From Holothuria scabra (taxonomy: Eukaryota > Echinodermata > Holothuroidea > Aspidochirotida > Holothuriidae), in assembly GCA_037179385.1 (NCBI GenBank), contig CM074187.1, positions 11,409,450 through 11,473,449 of the forward strand: 64,000 bases of DNA. Reading direction: 5' to 3'. The position numbers and the translations under genes are program-made. Shown piece after piece: positions 23,974 to 32,768 of this stretch (position 1 is its first letter; each line of letters opens with the position of its first letter). The notes under the pieces are model-generated. The model was not told the origin of the DNA. It searched no databases and worked only from the letters and a program-made list of their open reading frames with translations.

Positions 23974-25734
23974 ACTCTCGCCAGTGGCGTAACCAGACCT
24001 GACTGTCCGGGGGGAATAGCATAGAGGTTTCCCAGTTTTGTACTAGTTGAGCTGGGTAAGTTTGTGGGTGACTTAGGGTCTTAAGGGAAGTGTTGAGGGG
24101 GAGGGGGTGGCAATTTTGGACCATGCAACTCACCCTACCCTATTGACCAAAAGGTACATTTTTATTCTATATTATTTTGCTTTTTCTACGAGCAAGAACA
24201 ACTTTGTTTTTAAATAAATCTGATTTTTTTCTTAAGTGTCAACACTACTGTGTAAGGTACGTACCGAAAATTTGGGTCCTTTTACACATTTGTAAATATG
24301 GAGCTTGTATTGCAGAAAATAGATTAGATTTAGGGTTTACTGTAAGGAAATTTGCATATTCGGGGGACTATCGCAGAATCTGCGTTTCCTATTAGCATAT
24401 ATTTGAGACAGCATGTCGACTGAAGATCGTGTTATCTAAGGAGTGCAGATTAAGGCTTCTCGGCGACATTAAAAAAAACTCTCGAAACTTTGTTGCCTTT
24501 TTTAGACAAAAATGAATGCCTATATTAAAAAAAATTTTAGGGAAAACGGCACATAGAGGCTAGGACAAATTATCCACTGACTGCTTTATGCGCAACCACT
24601 TACTGCTTTAAGGGTTGCAAACTAAAGCAGGCGAAGCGCGCGGAAATTTTTTCCTTTTTAAAACTAATAATTGCAAATATGGAACTTTTATTAGGAAGAA
24701 TTCGGGATTTAAGGAAGGAAAACTTGGGAAAACCGCACTCTATTTGACTGGTGTCTCAAATAGCAAATTTTCGAATTTTTCACATTTTCGAGCAAGGGCA
24801 CAATCGCCCCTGCCTCCTGTAGCTACACCACTGCCCCTCCAACATTGGTTATTGATAAAATTTTGACACTTCAATCACTAAAGAATCCATCTACAAAGAC
24901 TAAACAACTGACAAGATTGAATGGTATCCGATAACAGGTGTGTATGAGAGCATTTGAGTACGGCAAGCCAATGGTTCCCCTGCCTAGAATATGAAGTCTT
25001 GCTAGAAATAAATATTTTCAGTTGGCACGGAGCGTACAGAAAATTTTGAAAAATCGCGACCCCTCAGACAGCCGGAAATGGCATATCTCGGGCTTGTAAG
25101 TAGTAACTGCAAAGTTTTCCGATTTTTCTTGCAAATGCGAACACCACTGTATCAGGGATATATTGCGGCCCGCTTTGGATTCTGGGTTTCCTGTGAGGAA
25201 GTTTAAAGAGTTGGGGGATTACTGAAGAATCTGCACTTCCTTCAAATATTGGTGGCAAATCTGAAAATGATTGCTTTTCTAAAGTCCTCCCGACTGTTTG
25301 GCAAAGAGCAAGAGAGGAAGTCTTTCCTCCGGTAAAGTGGACCTCAGATATTATTTTGTTAACTTTAGGCGACTAAATGAATGTTCATATCTTTTTCTAC
25401 ATGAATGTTCATATACCAAAAACCAAAATAGTGTTCCATGAATACAGATCAATCTTTCTTTTGATGTTATAGTTGGCCCACTTTCTTTCTTTTCTCATTT
25501 TCCCCTTTTTTCCTTTCCCTATTCTCTTCTTTCCCGTTTTCCCCCTTTTCTTCTGCCTTTCTCTCCTTTTCTTCCCCTCCTTTTTCTCTCTTTCCTTTTC
25601 CCTTCTCCCTTCTATTTTCTCCTTTTCCTTTCTTTCCTTCCCTTCCCTTTTTTCTTCCATTCCCGTTTTTTGTGTCCGGTGGTGGGGGGGCAATTTGCCC
25701 CCCTGCCCCCGCTGGTTACGCCACTGACTATCGC
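23974..25734. mobile_element. 1.75-kb non-autonomous hAT element
   Basis: The element 23982-25726 has perfect 15-bp TIRs, CAGTGGCGTAACCAG and CTGGTTACGCCACTG. Flanks are ACTCTCGC at 23974-23981 and ACTATCGC at 25727-25734, a 7 of 8 match. Internally, a block with CGGGGGACTATCGCAGAATC (about 24360) recurs in diverged form at about 25213. A pyrimidine-only low-complexity tract fills 25480-25670. The segment near 25283-25330 matches the tail of the U2-related repeat at 60000-60050. No transposase is visible. Confidence 0.88.
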
Positions 25735-26230
25735 TTTTAGTGGAAAGCGTTCTGGAACGAATATTCATAATTGTCGACTTCAATAAGGACTTTTCTCTAC
25801 TGTAGTTATTAATTAAGTCTCTTAGAGAGTGGACTTAAGTACCTGTAGGTGCATTGTCCTTGTTGCATGATTTTCGGATTTGTAACAGAGACAGAAGTTA
25901 TTTTAAACTTAAAAAATGTAACTAAATATGATGGGGTCCTTTCTAAAAGATGACTAACTGAAGTGTCTCTGACGATAAACTGTAGGTCAATTAAAGTATT
26001 TTTGAGAACATTATGGGATTGAAAATTAACGAGCATATATCGGTGAGTCAGTAAAATAGGCCTGGACAAGGTAGGGAAGCTAAGTGGAGCTACACTGGTT
26101 AAACTTCTCTGCGACGTGGTGATGGTAAATTGAATTTGTATATATGAATAACCTGTCAACTTTTTGCTTGGAGTGGTTTAAATCTTGTGAAACTTCGACG
26201 AGTGTTTTAGAGGTCCTTTTACTCATTAAA

Positions 26231-26529
26231 AGTAGAGTCATGGGCGTCCGCAGGTAAGGGCAAGGGGGCACTTGCCCCCCTGAAAAATAAAAAAATTGAA
26301 AAAACGTATAAAAATCAAAGCAAAAACCCGAACAAAACGTGTTTTCCAAGTTTCTATGCCAAAAATAGGCTTTAGAAATGCCATTTCCGGCGATCTGGGA
26401 GGCATTTCTGGCTGAAATTTTCGCACGTTTCATGTCAATTCATGGTGACTCGGAGGTTTTGTCCCCGTCTAAAAATTTTGCCCCCCCCCTCCCTGACTTT
26501 TTTTTTCTGCGGACGCCCATGATTAGAGT
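26231..26529. mobile_element. 283-bp hAT MITE
   Basis: The element 26239-26521 has perfect 15-bp TIRs, CATGGGCGTCCGCAG and CTGCGGACGCCCATG. Flanking 8-mers are AGTAGAGT (26231-26238) and ATTAGAGT (26522-26529), a 7 of 8 match. The interior carries the CCATTTCCGGC phrase shared with other hAT relatives in the window (near 25070 and 19240). Confidence 0.9.
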
Positions 26530-26839
26530 GTTAGTCATTGAAGGTTTCATTACAAGTTGGCTATCTTAAATATCCGGAGAAGTCTTTCGAAAGAAGTCGC
26601 AGCAATGTTAATCTTCAGACCCTCATTAATTGACGCACTTGGATTTGGTCCTTCCGAATGAGTTTTGAAATTCGTGGCAGTAAATAAAGTCCCAAATAAG
26701 AAATGATGAAGCGAAGAATTAGCGCAATACTAATTATGTTTCTCTTTGACTTGCACACTTAACTAGAATCCTTTCCCTTTCCCTTCCCCTTTCTTGTAGA
26801 AGTTATCAAACCTGGACATGCCACTCCTCGAAGAACTCA

Positions 26840-27947
26840 CAATAAAGGCTCCGCTTTTTATTTCATGACCATTGAAATTTTAAACTCAGTAGAGAACCTG
26901 GAATATTTGGAACGTGTTTCCCATCCTGTTCCAGTGGGGGAAGTAGTATAGAGATACCCCGGACACCCCCCAGGGGGCCGATAGGCCCCCAAAGAAGGAG
27001 CCTAAAATGGGGCCGATGCTCTTTTGGTGATGGGAGCCTATGTGGGCTACCCGATAAGGAGGGTGCCATTTGGAAAGCAATTATTGCGCAATAATACGAT
27101 TGTGTTGCATGAGAATACATAAATTTCAGTTTTTTTTTTTTTTTTTACTTTTTCTTTTTATTGTTTACTAAAGCGAACAGGTCGTAACATGTTGTAATAT
27201 CGTCATCGTTTCGTATAGGACTATATATAGAAAGGTTTTGATCGGCTGTATTCGGCATTAGTCTATATAGTCACATTGGGTGAAATTGGTAAAGAGAACG
27301 AGAACTTGGAAGGAATTTTGTAAATGATCAGTTAAACCCTCACCCGTCCCCTTACATGAAAACCCTTAACCGTGTGGGTTATGAAATTGATGACAATAAA
27401 GGCTCCGCTTTTTATTTCATGACCATTGAAATTTTAAACTCAGTAGAGAACCTGGAATATTTGGAACGTGTTTCCCATCCTGTTCCAGTGGGGGAAGTAG
27501 TATAGAGATACCCCGGACACCCCCCAGGGGGCCGATAGGCCCCCAAAGAAGGAGCCTAAAATGGGGCCGATGCTCTTTTGGTGATGGGAGCCTATGTGGG
27601 CTACCCGATAAGGAGGGTGCCATTTGGAAAGCAGTTATTGCGCAATAATACGATTGTGTTGCATGAGAATACATAAATTTCAGTTTTTTTTTTTTTTTTA
27701 CTTTTTCTTTTTATTGTTTACTAAAGCGAACAGGTCGTAACATGTTGTAATATCGTCATCGTTTCGTATAGGACTATATATAGAAAGGTTTTGATCGGCT
27801 GTATTCGGCATTAGTCTATATAGTCACATTGGGTGAAATTGGTAAAGAGAACGAGAACTTGGAAGGAATTTTGTAAATGATCAGTTACACCCTCACCCGT
27901 CCCCTAACATGAAAACCCTTAACCGTGTGGGAAATGAAATTGATGAG
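26840..27947. repeat. 554-bp tandem duplication across the left end of the Polinton-like element
   Basis: The block starting CAATAAAGGCTCCGC occurs at 26840 and again at 27394. Each copy holds about 100 bp of flanking DNA, the GGGGGA target hexamer (26936-26941 and 27490-27495), then the first 450 bp of the TIR (from AGTAGTATAG). The first copy breaks off at TTGATGA, where the second begins. The copies differ mainly in a poly-T length and a few bases. The duplication must have arisen after insertion, or in the assembly. Confidence 0.92.
27765..27785 (+). promoter_or_regulatory. TATA-like box upstream of the Bcl-2-like pseudogene
   Basis: GGACTATATATAG lies about 130 bp before the ATG at 27909. 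It is the best TATA match in the vicinity and is repeated in inverse in the right TIR and in the duplicated copy at about 27217. Promoter function is inferred only. Confidence 0.35.
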
Positions 27948-28355
27948 AGGTTCGAAACTTCGCTAAATGATATAGCAAAGCATGTTACGTATTTGTTAGA
28001 AAATGAGCCCAACGATATCGCGAACAAGGAGAGGATAAACATACGATTGAAAAACTCGCACAGTCTGCTGGAGAATACGTTGAAGACCGTTGCACTCAGT
28101 GGATCGAACAACGGGGAGGTTGGGTAAGTAAAAGACCATAAGTCTGAATTTATGAGGGGGGGGGGAGATCTAATCGGTGTTTTAATCGATTCATGTATTG
28201 TTTGGTTTTAACAGGATAACTTTTGTGAAACATTTACGAAAAAAAAAATCACACAACAGCAGAGTAACTGCGATCAAGCTGATGGTGATAGCCTTGGTGA
28301 TCCTGACTCTTACTTACAAATGGATGCCCTTGCTTTGAAAGACGAACAAGCATAG
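27909..28355 (+). pseudogene. Bcl-2 family pseudogene, left TIR copy
   Basis: Bcl-2 proteins control apoptosis at mitochondrial and ER membranes. Exon 1 starts at ATG 27909 after an upstream stop, and its first frame gives a BH3-like LNRVGNEIDERFE. The BH1 region (Asn-Trp-Gly-Arg) that should follow is absent. A shifted frame, opened after a TGA at 28004-28006, then gives the helix before BH2 and the BH2 core CTQWIEQRGGW, closest in my reading to BAK-type BH2. A consensus donor GTAAGT follows the Trp codon at 28126, and the acceptor TTTTAACAG precedes DNFCETF, so a phase-0 intron falls exactly after Gly-Gly-Trp, the conserved BCL2 family position. A run of ten A (eleven in the right copy) lies in exon 2; one of its alternative frames encodes a hydrophobic stretch suitable for a tail anchor. 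The lost BH1 and the frame change suggest this copy is dead. The presence of an intron implies capture at DNA level. Confidence 0.75.
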
Positions 28356-28699
28356 GTGAGGATGTAGGCTATGGTATAAGAAGGCTCAATAAAAATAAAA
28401 ACAAGAACTAACTGTGCATGAGATGTTTAAAAGAAAAATGGAGCATATCCCGACAAGAAAAACCAGCAGGCTAGTTCCACAAGGATACACACACAAACAG
28501 GTGAAATATACACAAAATTGCTACGTTTGCAAAGATTTACAGAGTTGACTACGTCATGTTACCTAGCTACACCCCATTAACTAACACGTAAAATGGAACA
28601 CATCATAATGAAATCGTGGAATCTAGATTGTTGACCAAATTGCAAACAATGCATCTTTGAAAAAATAATTCAAACTGTTATAATATGGTTCAAGAGCAA

Positions 28700-29150
28700 A
28701 AACTCGTCCGATAAAGTCCTTCTGGACAGGAAAAATAAACGACTTTGGTTGAGAAGAGCCAAGCATCATCTAAAAGGAAACCAAATTGCTGGTATGGGGA
28801 GCAAACGTGGTCGATAAGGCCCCACTGGACAGAAAAATAAGCGACTTTGGTTGAGAAGAGCCAAGATATCGTGTAAGAAGTGCGTCCCCGAAGGAAAACA
28901 AAATGGCAGTACAGGAAGCAAAAAGTGGTCGATAAGGTCTTAATTAGGACAGGAAATATACGCGGCTGTGGGTTAAAAAAATAACAAACTTAGATATAAT
29001 AAAAGCTGTGCACCCTCTAAAAGGAAAACTAAGCGCTGATATGAAGAAGCAAAAAGCTTTCGATAAAGCCCTACTGGGCAGGAAAAATAAGCGCATTTTG
29101 AGAAAAGACAAAGATATCATTAATGAGCGGCTACCCCACAATGTACGAGC
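28700..29150 (+). repeat. degenerate tandem repeat encoding basic peptides
   Basis: The phrase GTCGATAAGG or a variant recurs at about 28706, 28810, 28928 and 29060, followed each time by CTGGACAGGAAAAATAA-like text and GAGAAGAGCCAAG-like text. Unit length is 104-132 bp. Translations in shifting frames give Lys/Arg-rich text such as DKVLLDRKNKRLWLRRAK and DKALLGRKNKRILRKDK, ending in a stop near 29155. This looks like a decayed repeated DNA-binding or core-like basic protein. No family is recognised. Confidence 0.6.
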
Positions 29151-29380
29151 ATTCTGATTCAGATTCTGACAGAAAACCTTACTGTACACGTAGTGTCAAT
29201 AAAATTTTACTTAGGTCTCTGTCTGCCGTGAGGAGGAAGGGTTCACAGTGTTGTACCCCATTCCTGGCGGTGTCACCAACGCAGCTAGTGAGTGTGAAGA
29301 GAAGGGGCCAGGGAAGTTGGCCGAATAACTCACGTGTACGTGAGCGTCGTGCCATAAGGACGGGTCTTGCTCGCTACTGA
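29123..29380 (+). CDS. hypothetical protein spanning the TIR boundary (85 aa)
   Basis: Starts MSGYPTMYEHSDSDSDRKPY within the TIR and runs into the unique centre, ending at 29380. The right TIR has the same start on the other strand (31131 to 30919), but its C-terminus differs after VSVK because the flanking unique DNA differs. I recognise no domain. The shared N-terminus with two different ends could be a real TIR-edge gene or chance. Confidence 0.3.
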   Translation: MSGYPTMYEHSDSDSDRKPYCTRSVNKILLRSLSAVRRKGSQCCTPFLAVSPTQLVSVKRRGQGSWPNNSRVRERRAIRTGLARY

Positions 29381-29662
29381 TGAGTCACTCTCAATCGATA
29401 AAACACAAAGAAACAGGGAAATTTCCCGAGTGGCCTGTAGAGGGGTGTAACGCATTAAAAACCATCTCTCAAAGCCCTCATTTTCGACGAGGTAAATGGG
29501 TGTATTGCCACTGAGGGCGCATTTGTATCCATGAAATTCTTCCCTCGTGGGTTCGCTTAGATTCGAGTCATTGCAGCACGGAGAGAAATGAATTACTGCT
29601 TGTTTAGCAGTGGACATGTTGAGTGGAAAATGGAGTAATGCTTTGGGTTTGGGGGATTGCAC
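29330..29662 (-). pseudogene. possible hAT/ZBED transposase fragment in the element centre
   Basis: A 110-residue minus-strand frame contains PIYLVENEGFERWF followed by MRYTPL, resembling the V(E/D)NEGF...L.PRY motif of hAT-type/ZBED transposases. The rest is not recognisable and the downstream part of such a protein is missing. It may be a captured remnant or coincidence. Confidence 0.3.
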
Positions 29663-29868
29663 ACCATTTCTCTTTTATTTAAGGTCGGCTTTGAAACGTC
29701 TCAGCCAAAAGGTGTAATTTGTTCTGGCTGTAAGAATTGAATACGGTACAGTTACTCATCTCAAGAAAAACAGTTTACACTTATTCAGGTTTTGCTGTAT
29801 ACGTGACGACTGGAATATAACTTTGATAAAATTGACAGATATAAGATGAACATTGAGATGCTCTCAGT

Positions 29869-30216
29869 GTGTGCTCAGAGTCGTGCTGCACTTGCTCTAA
29901 CTGCTCAGTATGCACCAAGTCATGCTCGTCAGTTGCACTGGCAAGGCTCTTTACTGCTCGTGGGTGCACCCCTGTTGCCCTCTCGGCTAGGAGCTACGAA
30001 CATCTTGATAGGAGCAATGCTCACATTGCTCTTAAACGTGCTCCAAGAGCGCAAGGCAATGTCTGCCCATACACTTCACAGACGGTTGAGCCAATCCCAT
30101 TGGTTTGTCATATGACATCATCAACATGTTCAGACGCACTCAGTGTTCCCGGACCGGTGACGGGTACGATGTTGCAAGAGTTTCTCTTTATTGTGATCGT
30201 AATATTGGAAAAGTGA
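29869..30216 (+). CDS. hypothetical Cys-rich ORF (115 aa)
   Basis: The N-terminus is cysteine-rich (CSESCCTCSNCSVCTKSC), and the C-terminus is hydrophobic (FLFIVIVIL). Another long frame overlaps it from 29846. No family is recognised and coding status is uncertain. Confidence 0.25.
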   Translation: MCSESCCTCSNCSVCTKSCSSVALARLFTARGCTPVALSARSYEHLDRSNAHIALKRAPRAQGNVCPYTSQTVEPIPLVCHMTSSTCSDALSVPGPVTGTMLQEFLFIVIVILEK

Positions 30217-30391
30217 ACTATGACACCATGAGCTAAATGACGACACAAAAATTCGTTTGCATATATTTTTCGATTTTGCTCGGTTTATTTAACTTTCAGA
30301 TCGTCAACTTTTTCAATTATCATTCATAATCCTCCACCAAAAATTTCCAGCGACCATTTATTCTAGGCTGTATTAAAATATGGATGTAGAA

Positions 30392-30838
30392 TCACATCCT
30401 CTGTAAGGTGCGTTTTAAAATGTTTCCAATCGCTTTGTTTATTTCGGTCAGTGCTGCCAATGTTTCCGTGGTGCCAGGATCATAGCCACGGCCCTCATCT
30501 TCTTCAACGTCACTATCGGTCTCTGTCTCATCGGGTTCCTCTTCGCTGCTGTTGACTTCCTCAGTGTCACTGTCGGTGTTATCCGTGTCTTCTCTGTCAC
30601 TCCCAGTATCCCCTTCCATGGGTTCAGAGGTACTCTCGTTAGTGTCACTCTCGGAGAGACTATCATAGTAACTCTCCTTGGAACGCCTAGCGTCGCTAGC
30701 TTGTTTACCACCGCCGTCACGAACAAAAGAGTTCTCATCTGGATTTCTTGTATGACGGTCGTGGACCCTCTCTACATGGCGACGGAGATTAAAGCTCCGG
30801 GTAAACGTGGACGGGCAAATAGGACAGCGATGCGACAT
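30392..30838 (-). CDS. C2H2 zinc-finger protein with acidic Ser/Glu/Asp-rich region (148 aa)
   Basis: The protein starts MSHRCPICPSTFTRSFNL. A single classical C2H2 finger occupies residues 5-25 (Cys-X2-Cys-X12-His-X4-His, ending HVERVH), which would bind DNA. Residues about 45-120 are strongly acidic, with many Ser, Thr, Asp and Glu, and the C-terminus ETLAALTEINKAIGNILKRT looks helical. The frame is intact. It lies in the unique centre, starting about 115 bp from the right TIR and reading inward. The acidic composition suggests a regulator that activates transcription, but that is inference. I cannot assign it to a named Polinton or viral gene. Confidence 0.7.
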   Translation of the reverse strand: MSHRCPICPSTFTRSFNLRRHVERVHDRHTRNPDENSFVRDGGGKQASDARRSKESYYDSLSESDTNESTSEPMEGDTGSDREDTDNTDSDTEEVNSSEEEPDETETDSDVEEDEGRGYDPGTTETLAALTEINKAIGNILKRTLQRM

Positions 30839-30953
30839 CCTGAAAGGGGTTACGTACTTTGCCGTAGTTTGTTTTAAAGTGAGTAACTAGCGGGTCATGG
30901 AGCAAGTTAAATATCTTTTTATCCCGACAGCTTGGAGCATCGCATCGCTGTGG

Positions 30954-32762
30954 TCTTCACACTCACTAGCTGCGTTGGTGACACCGCCAGGAATGGGGTA
31001 CAACACTGTGAACCCTTCCTCCTCACGGCAGACAGAGACCTAAGTAAAATTTTATTGACACTACGTGTACAGTAAGGTTTTCTGTCAGAATCTGAATCAG
31101 AATGCTCGTACATTGTGGGGTAGCCGCTCATTAATGATATCTTTGTCTTTTCTCAAAATGCGCTTATTTTTCCTGCCCAGTAGGGCTTTATCGAAAGCTT
31201 TTTGCTTCTTCATATCAGCGCTTAGTTTTCCTTTTAGAGGGTGCACAGCTTTTATTATATCTAAGTTTGTTATTTTTTTAACCCACAGCCGCGTATATTT
31301 CCTGTCCTAATTAAGACCTTATCGACCACTTTTTGCTTCCTGTACTGCCATTTTGTTTTCCTTCGGGGACGCACTTCTTACACGATATCTTGGCTCTTCT
31401 CAACCAAAGTCGCTTATTTTTTCTGTCCAGTGGGGCCTTATCGACCACGTTTGCTCCCCATACCAGCAATTTGGTTTCCTTTTAGATGATGCTTGGCTCT
31501 TCTCAACCAAAGTCGTTTATTTTTCCTGTCCAGAAGGACTTTATCGGACGAGTTTTTGCTCTTGAACCATATTATAACAGTTTGAATTATTTTTTCAAAG
31601 ATGCATTGTTTGCAATTTGGTCAACAATCTAGATTCCACGATTTCATTATGATGTGTTCCATTTTACGTGTTAGTTAATGGGGTGTAGCTAGGTAACATG
31701 ACGTAGTCAACTCTGTAAATCTTTGCAAACGTAGCAATTTTGTGTATATTTCACCTGTTTGTGTGTGTATCCTTGTGGAACTAGCCTGCTGGTTTTTCTT
31801 GTCGGGATATGCTCCATTTTTCTTTTAAACATCTCATGCACAGTTAGTTCTTGTTTTTATTTTTATTGAGCCTTCTTATACCATAGCCTACATCCTCACC
31901 TATGCTTGTTCGTCTTTCAAAGCAAGGGCATCCATTTGTAAGTAAGAGTCAGGATCACCAAGGCTATCACCATCAGCTTGATCGCAGTTACTCTGCTGTT
32001 GTGTGATTTTTTTTTTTCGTAAATGTTTCACAAAAGTTATCCTGTTAAAACCAAACAATACATGAATCGATTAAAACACCGATTAGATCTCCCCCCCCCC
32101 CCCCTCATAAATTCAGACTTATGGTCTTTTACTTACCCAACCTCCCCGTTGTTCGATCCACTGAGTGCAACGGTCTTCAACGTATTCTCCAGCAGACTGT
32201 GCGAGTTTTTCAATCGTATGTTTATCCTCTCCTTGTTCGCGATATCGTTGGGCTCATTTTCTAACAAATACGTAACATGCTTTGCTATATCATTTAGCGA
32301 AGTTTCGAACCTCTCATCAATTTCATTTCCCACACGGTTAAGGGTTTTCATGTTAGGGGACGGGTGAGGGTTTAACTGATCATTTACAAAATTCCTTCCA
32401 AGTTCTCGTTCTCTTTACCAATTTCACCCAATGTGACTATATAGACTAATGCCGAATACAGCCGATCAAAACCTTTCTATATATAGTCCTATACGAAACG
32501 ATGACGATATTACAACATGTTACGACCTGTTCGCTTTAGTAAACAATAAAAAGAAAAAGTAAAAAAAAAAAAAACTGAAATTTATGTATTCTCATGCAAC
32601 ACAATCGTATTATTGCGCAATAATTGCTTTCCAAATGGCACCCTCCTTATCGGGTAGCCCACATAGGCTCCCATCACCAAAAGAGCATCGGCCCCATTTT
32701 AGGCTCCTTCTTTGGGGGCCTATCGGCCCCCTGGGGGGTGTCAGGGGTATCTCTATACTACT
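30954..32762 (-). repeat. right terminal inverted repeat
   Basis: 1,809 bp, inverse of 27496-29300. It carries second copies of the basic repeat (about 31105-31555), the Bcl-2-like pseudogene and the TATA-like sequence. It ends ...TATACTACT immediately before GGGGGA at 32763-32768. Confidence 0.95.
31904..32351 (-). pseudogene. Bcl-2 family pseudogene, right TIR copy
   Basis: Inverse copy of 27909-28355: the same BH3-like and BH2-like motifs, missing BH1, Trp|GTAAGT donor and TTTTAACAG acceptor. The homopolymer in exon 2 is eleven bases long here against ten in the left copy, so the two copies end in different frames. All visible breaks in exon 1 are shared with the left copy, which means they predate, or were spread by, TIR homogenisation. 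Confidence 0.75.
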
Positions 32763-32768
32763 GGGGGA

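Larger units (their letters stand above)
27496..29300 (+). repeat. left terminal inverted repeat
   Basis: 1,805 bp, inverse of 30954-32762. Identity ends abruptly after GTGAGTGTGAAGA at 29300. It carries the promoter-like region, the Bcl-2-like pseudogene and the basic repeat, in that order from the end inward. Confidence 0.95.
27496..32762. mobile_element. Polinton/virus-like element with 1.8-kb terminal inverted repeats and 6-bp duplication
   Basis: The left TIR 27496-29300 and right TIR 30954-32762 are near-identical inverses; differences I see are mostly homopolymer lengths (for example G10 versus C14, A10 versus T11) plus scattered bases. Ends are AGTAGTATAGAGATACCCC and its inverse, and GGGGGA lies directly outside both (27490-27495 and 32763-32768). 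Long TIRs, AG-starting termini and a 6-bp duplication are the known signature of Polinton/Maverick transposons and related adintovirus-like genomes. At 5.3 kb this is far shorter than a complete 15-20 kb element, and no polymerase, integrase, capsid or ATPase is present, so it would be an internally deleted, non-autonomous derivative. Cargo in each TIR is a broken Bcl-2-like gene and a basic tandem repeat; the 1.65-kb centre carries a zinc-finger gene. Alternatives are another 6-bp-duplicating superfamily or a host inverted duplication; the flanking hexamer argues against the latter. Confidence 0.72.

Noticed and set aside
25409..25783. Lys/Glu/Arg-rich 124-codon frame on the minus strand
   Set aside because: It translates a pyrimidine-only low-complexity tract inside a hAT element.
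27496..32762. Pure assembly artefact (false inverted duplication)
   Set aside because: The precise 6-bp duplication outside both ends, the unique centre and independent homopolymer differences favour a real insertion, though long reads should confirm.
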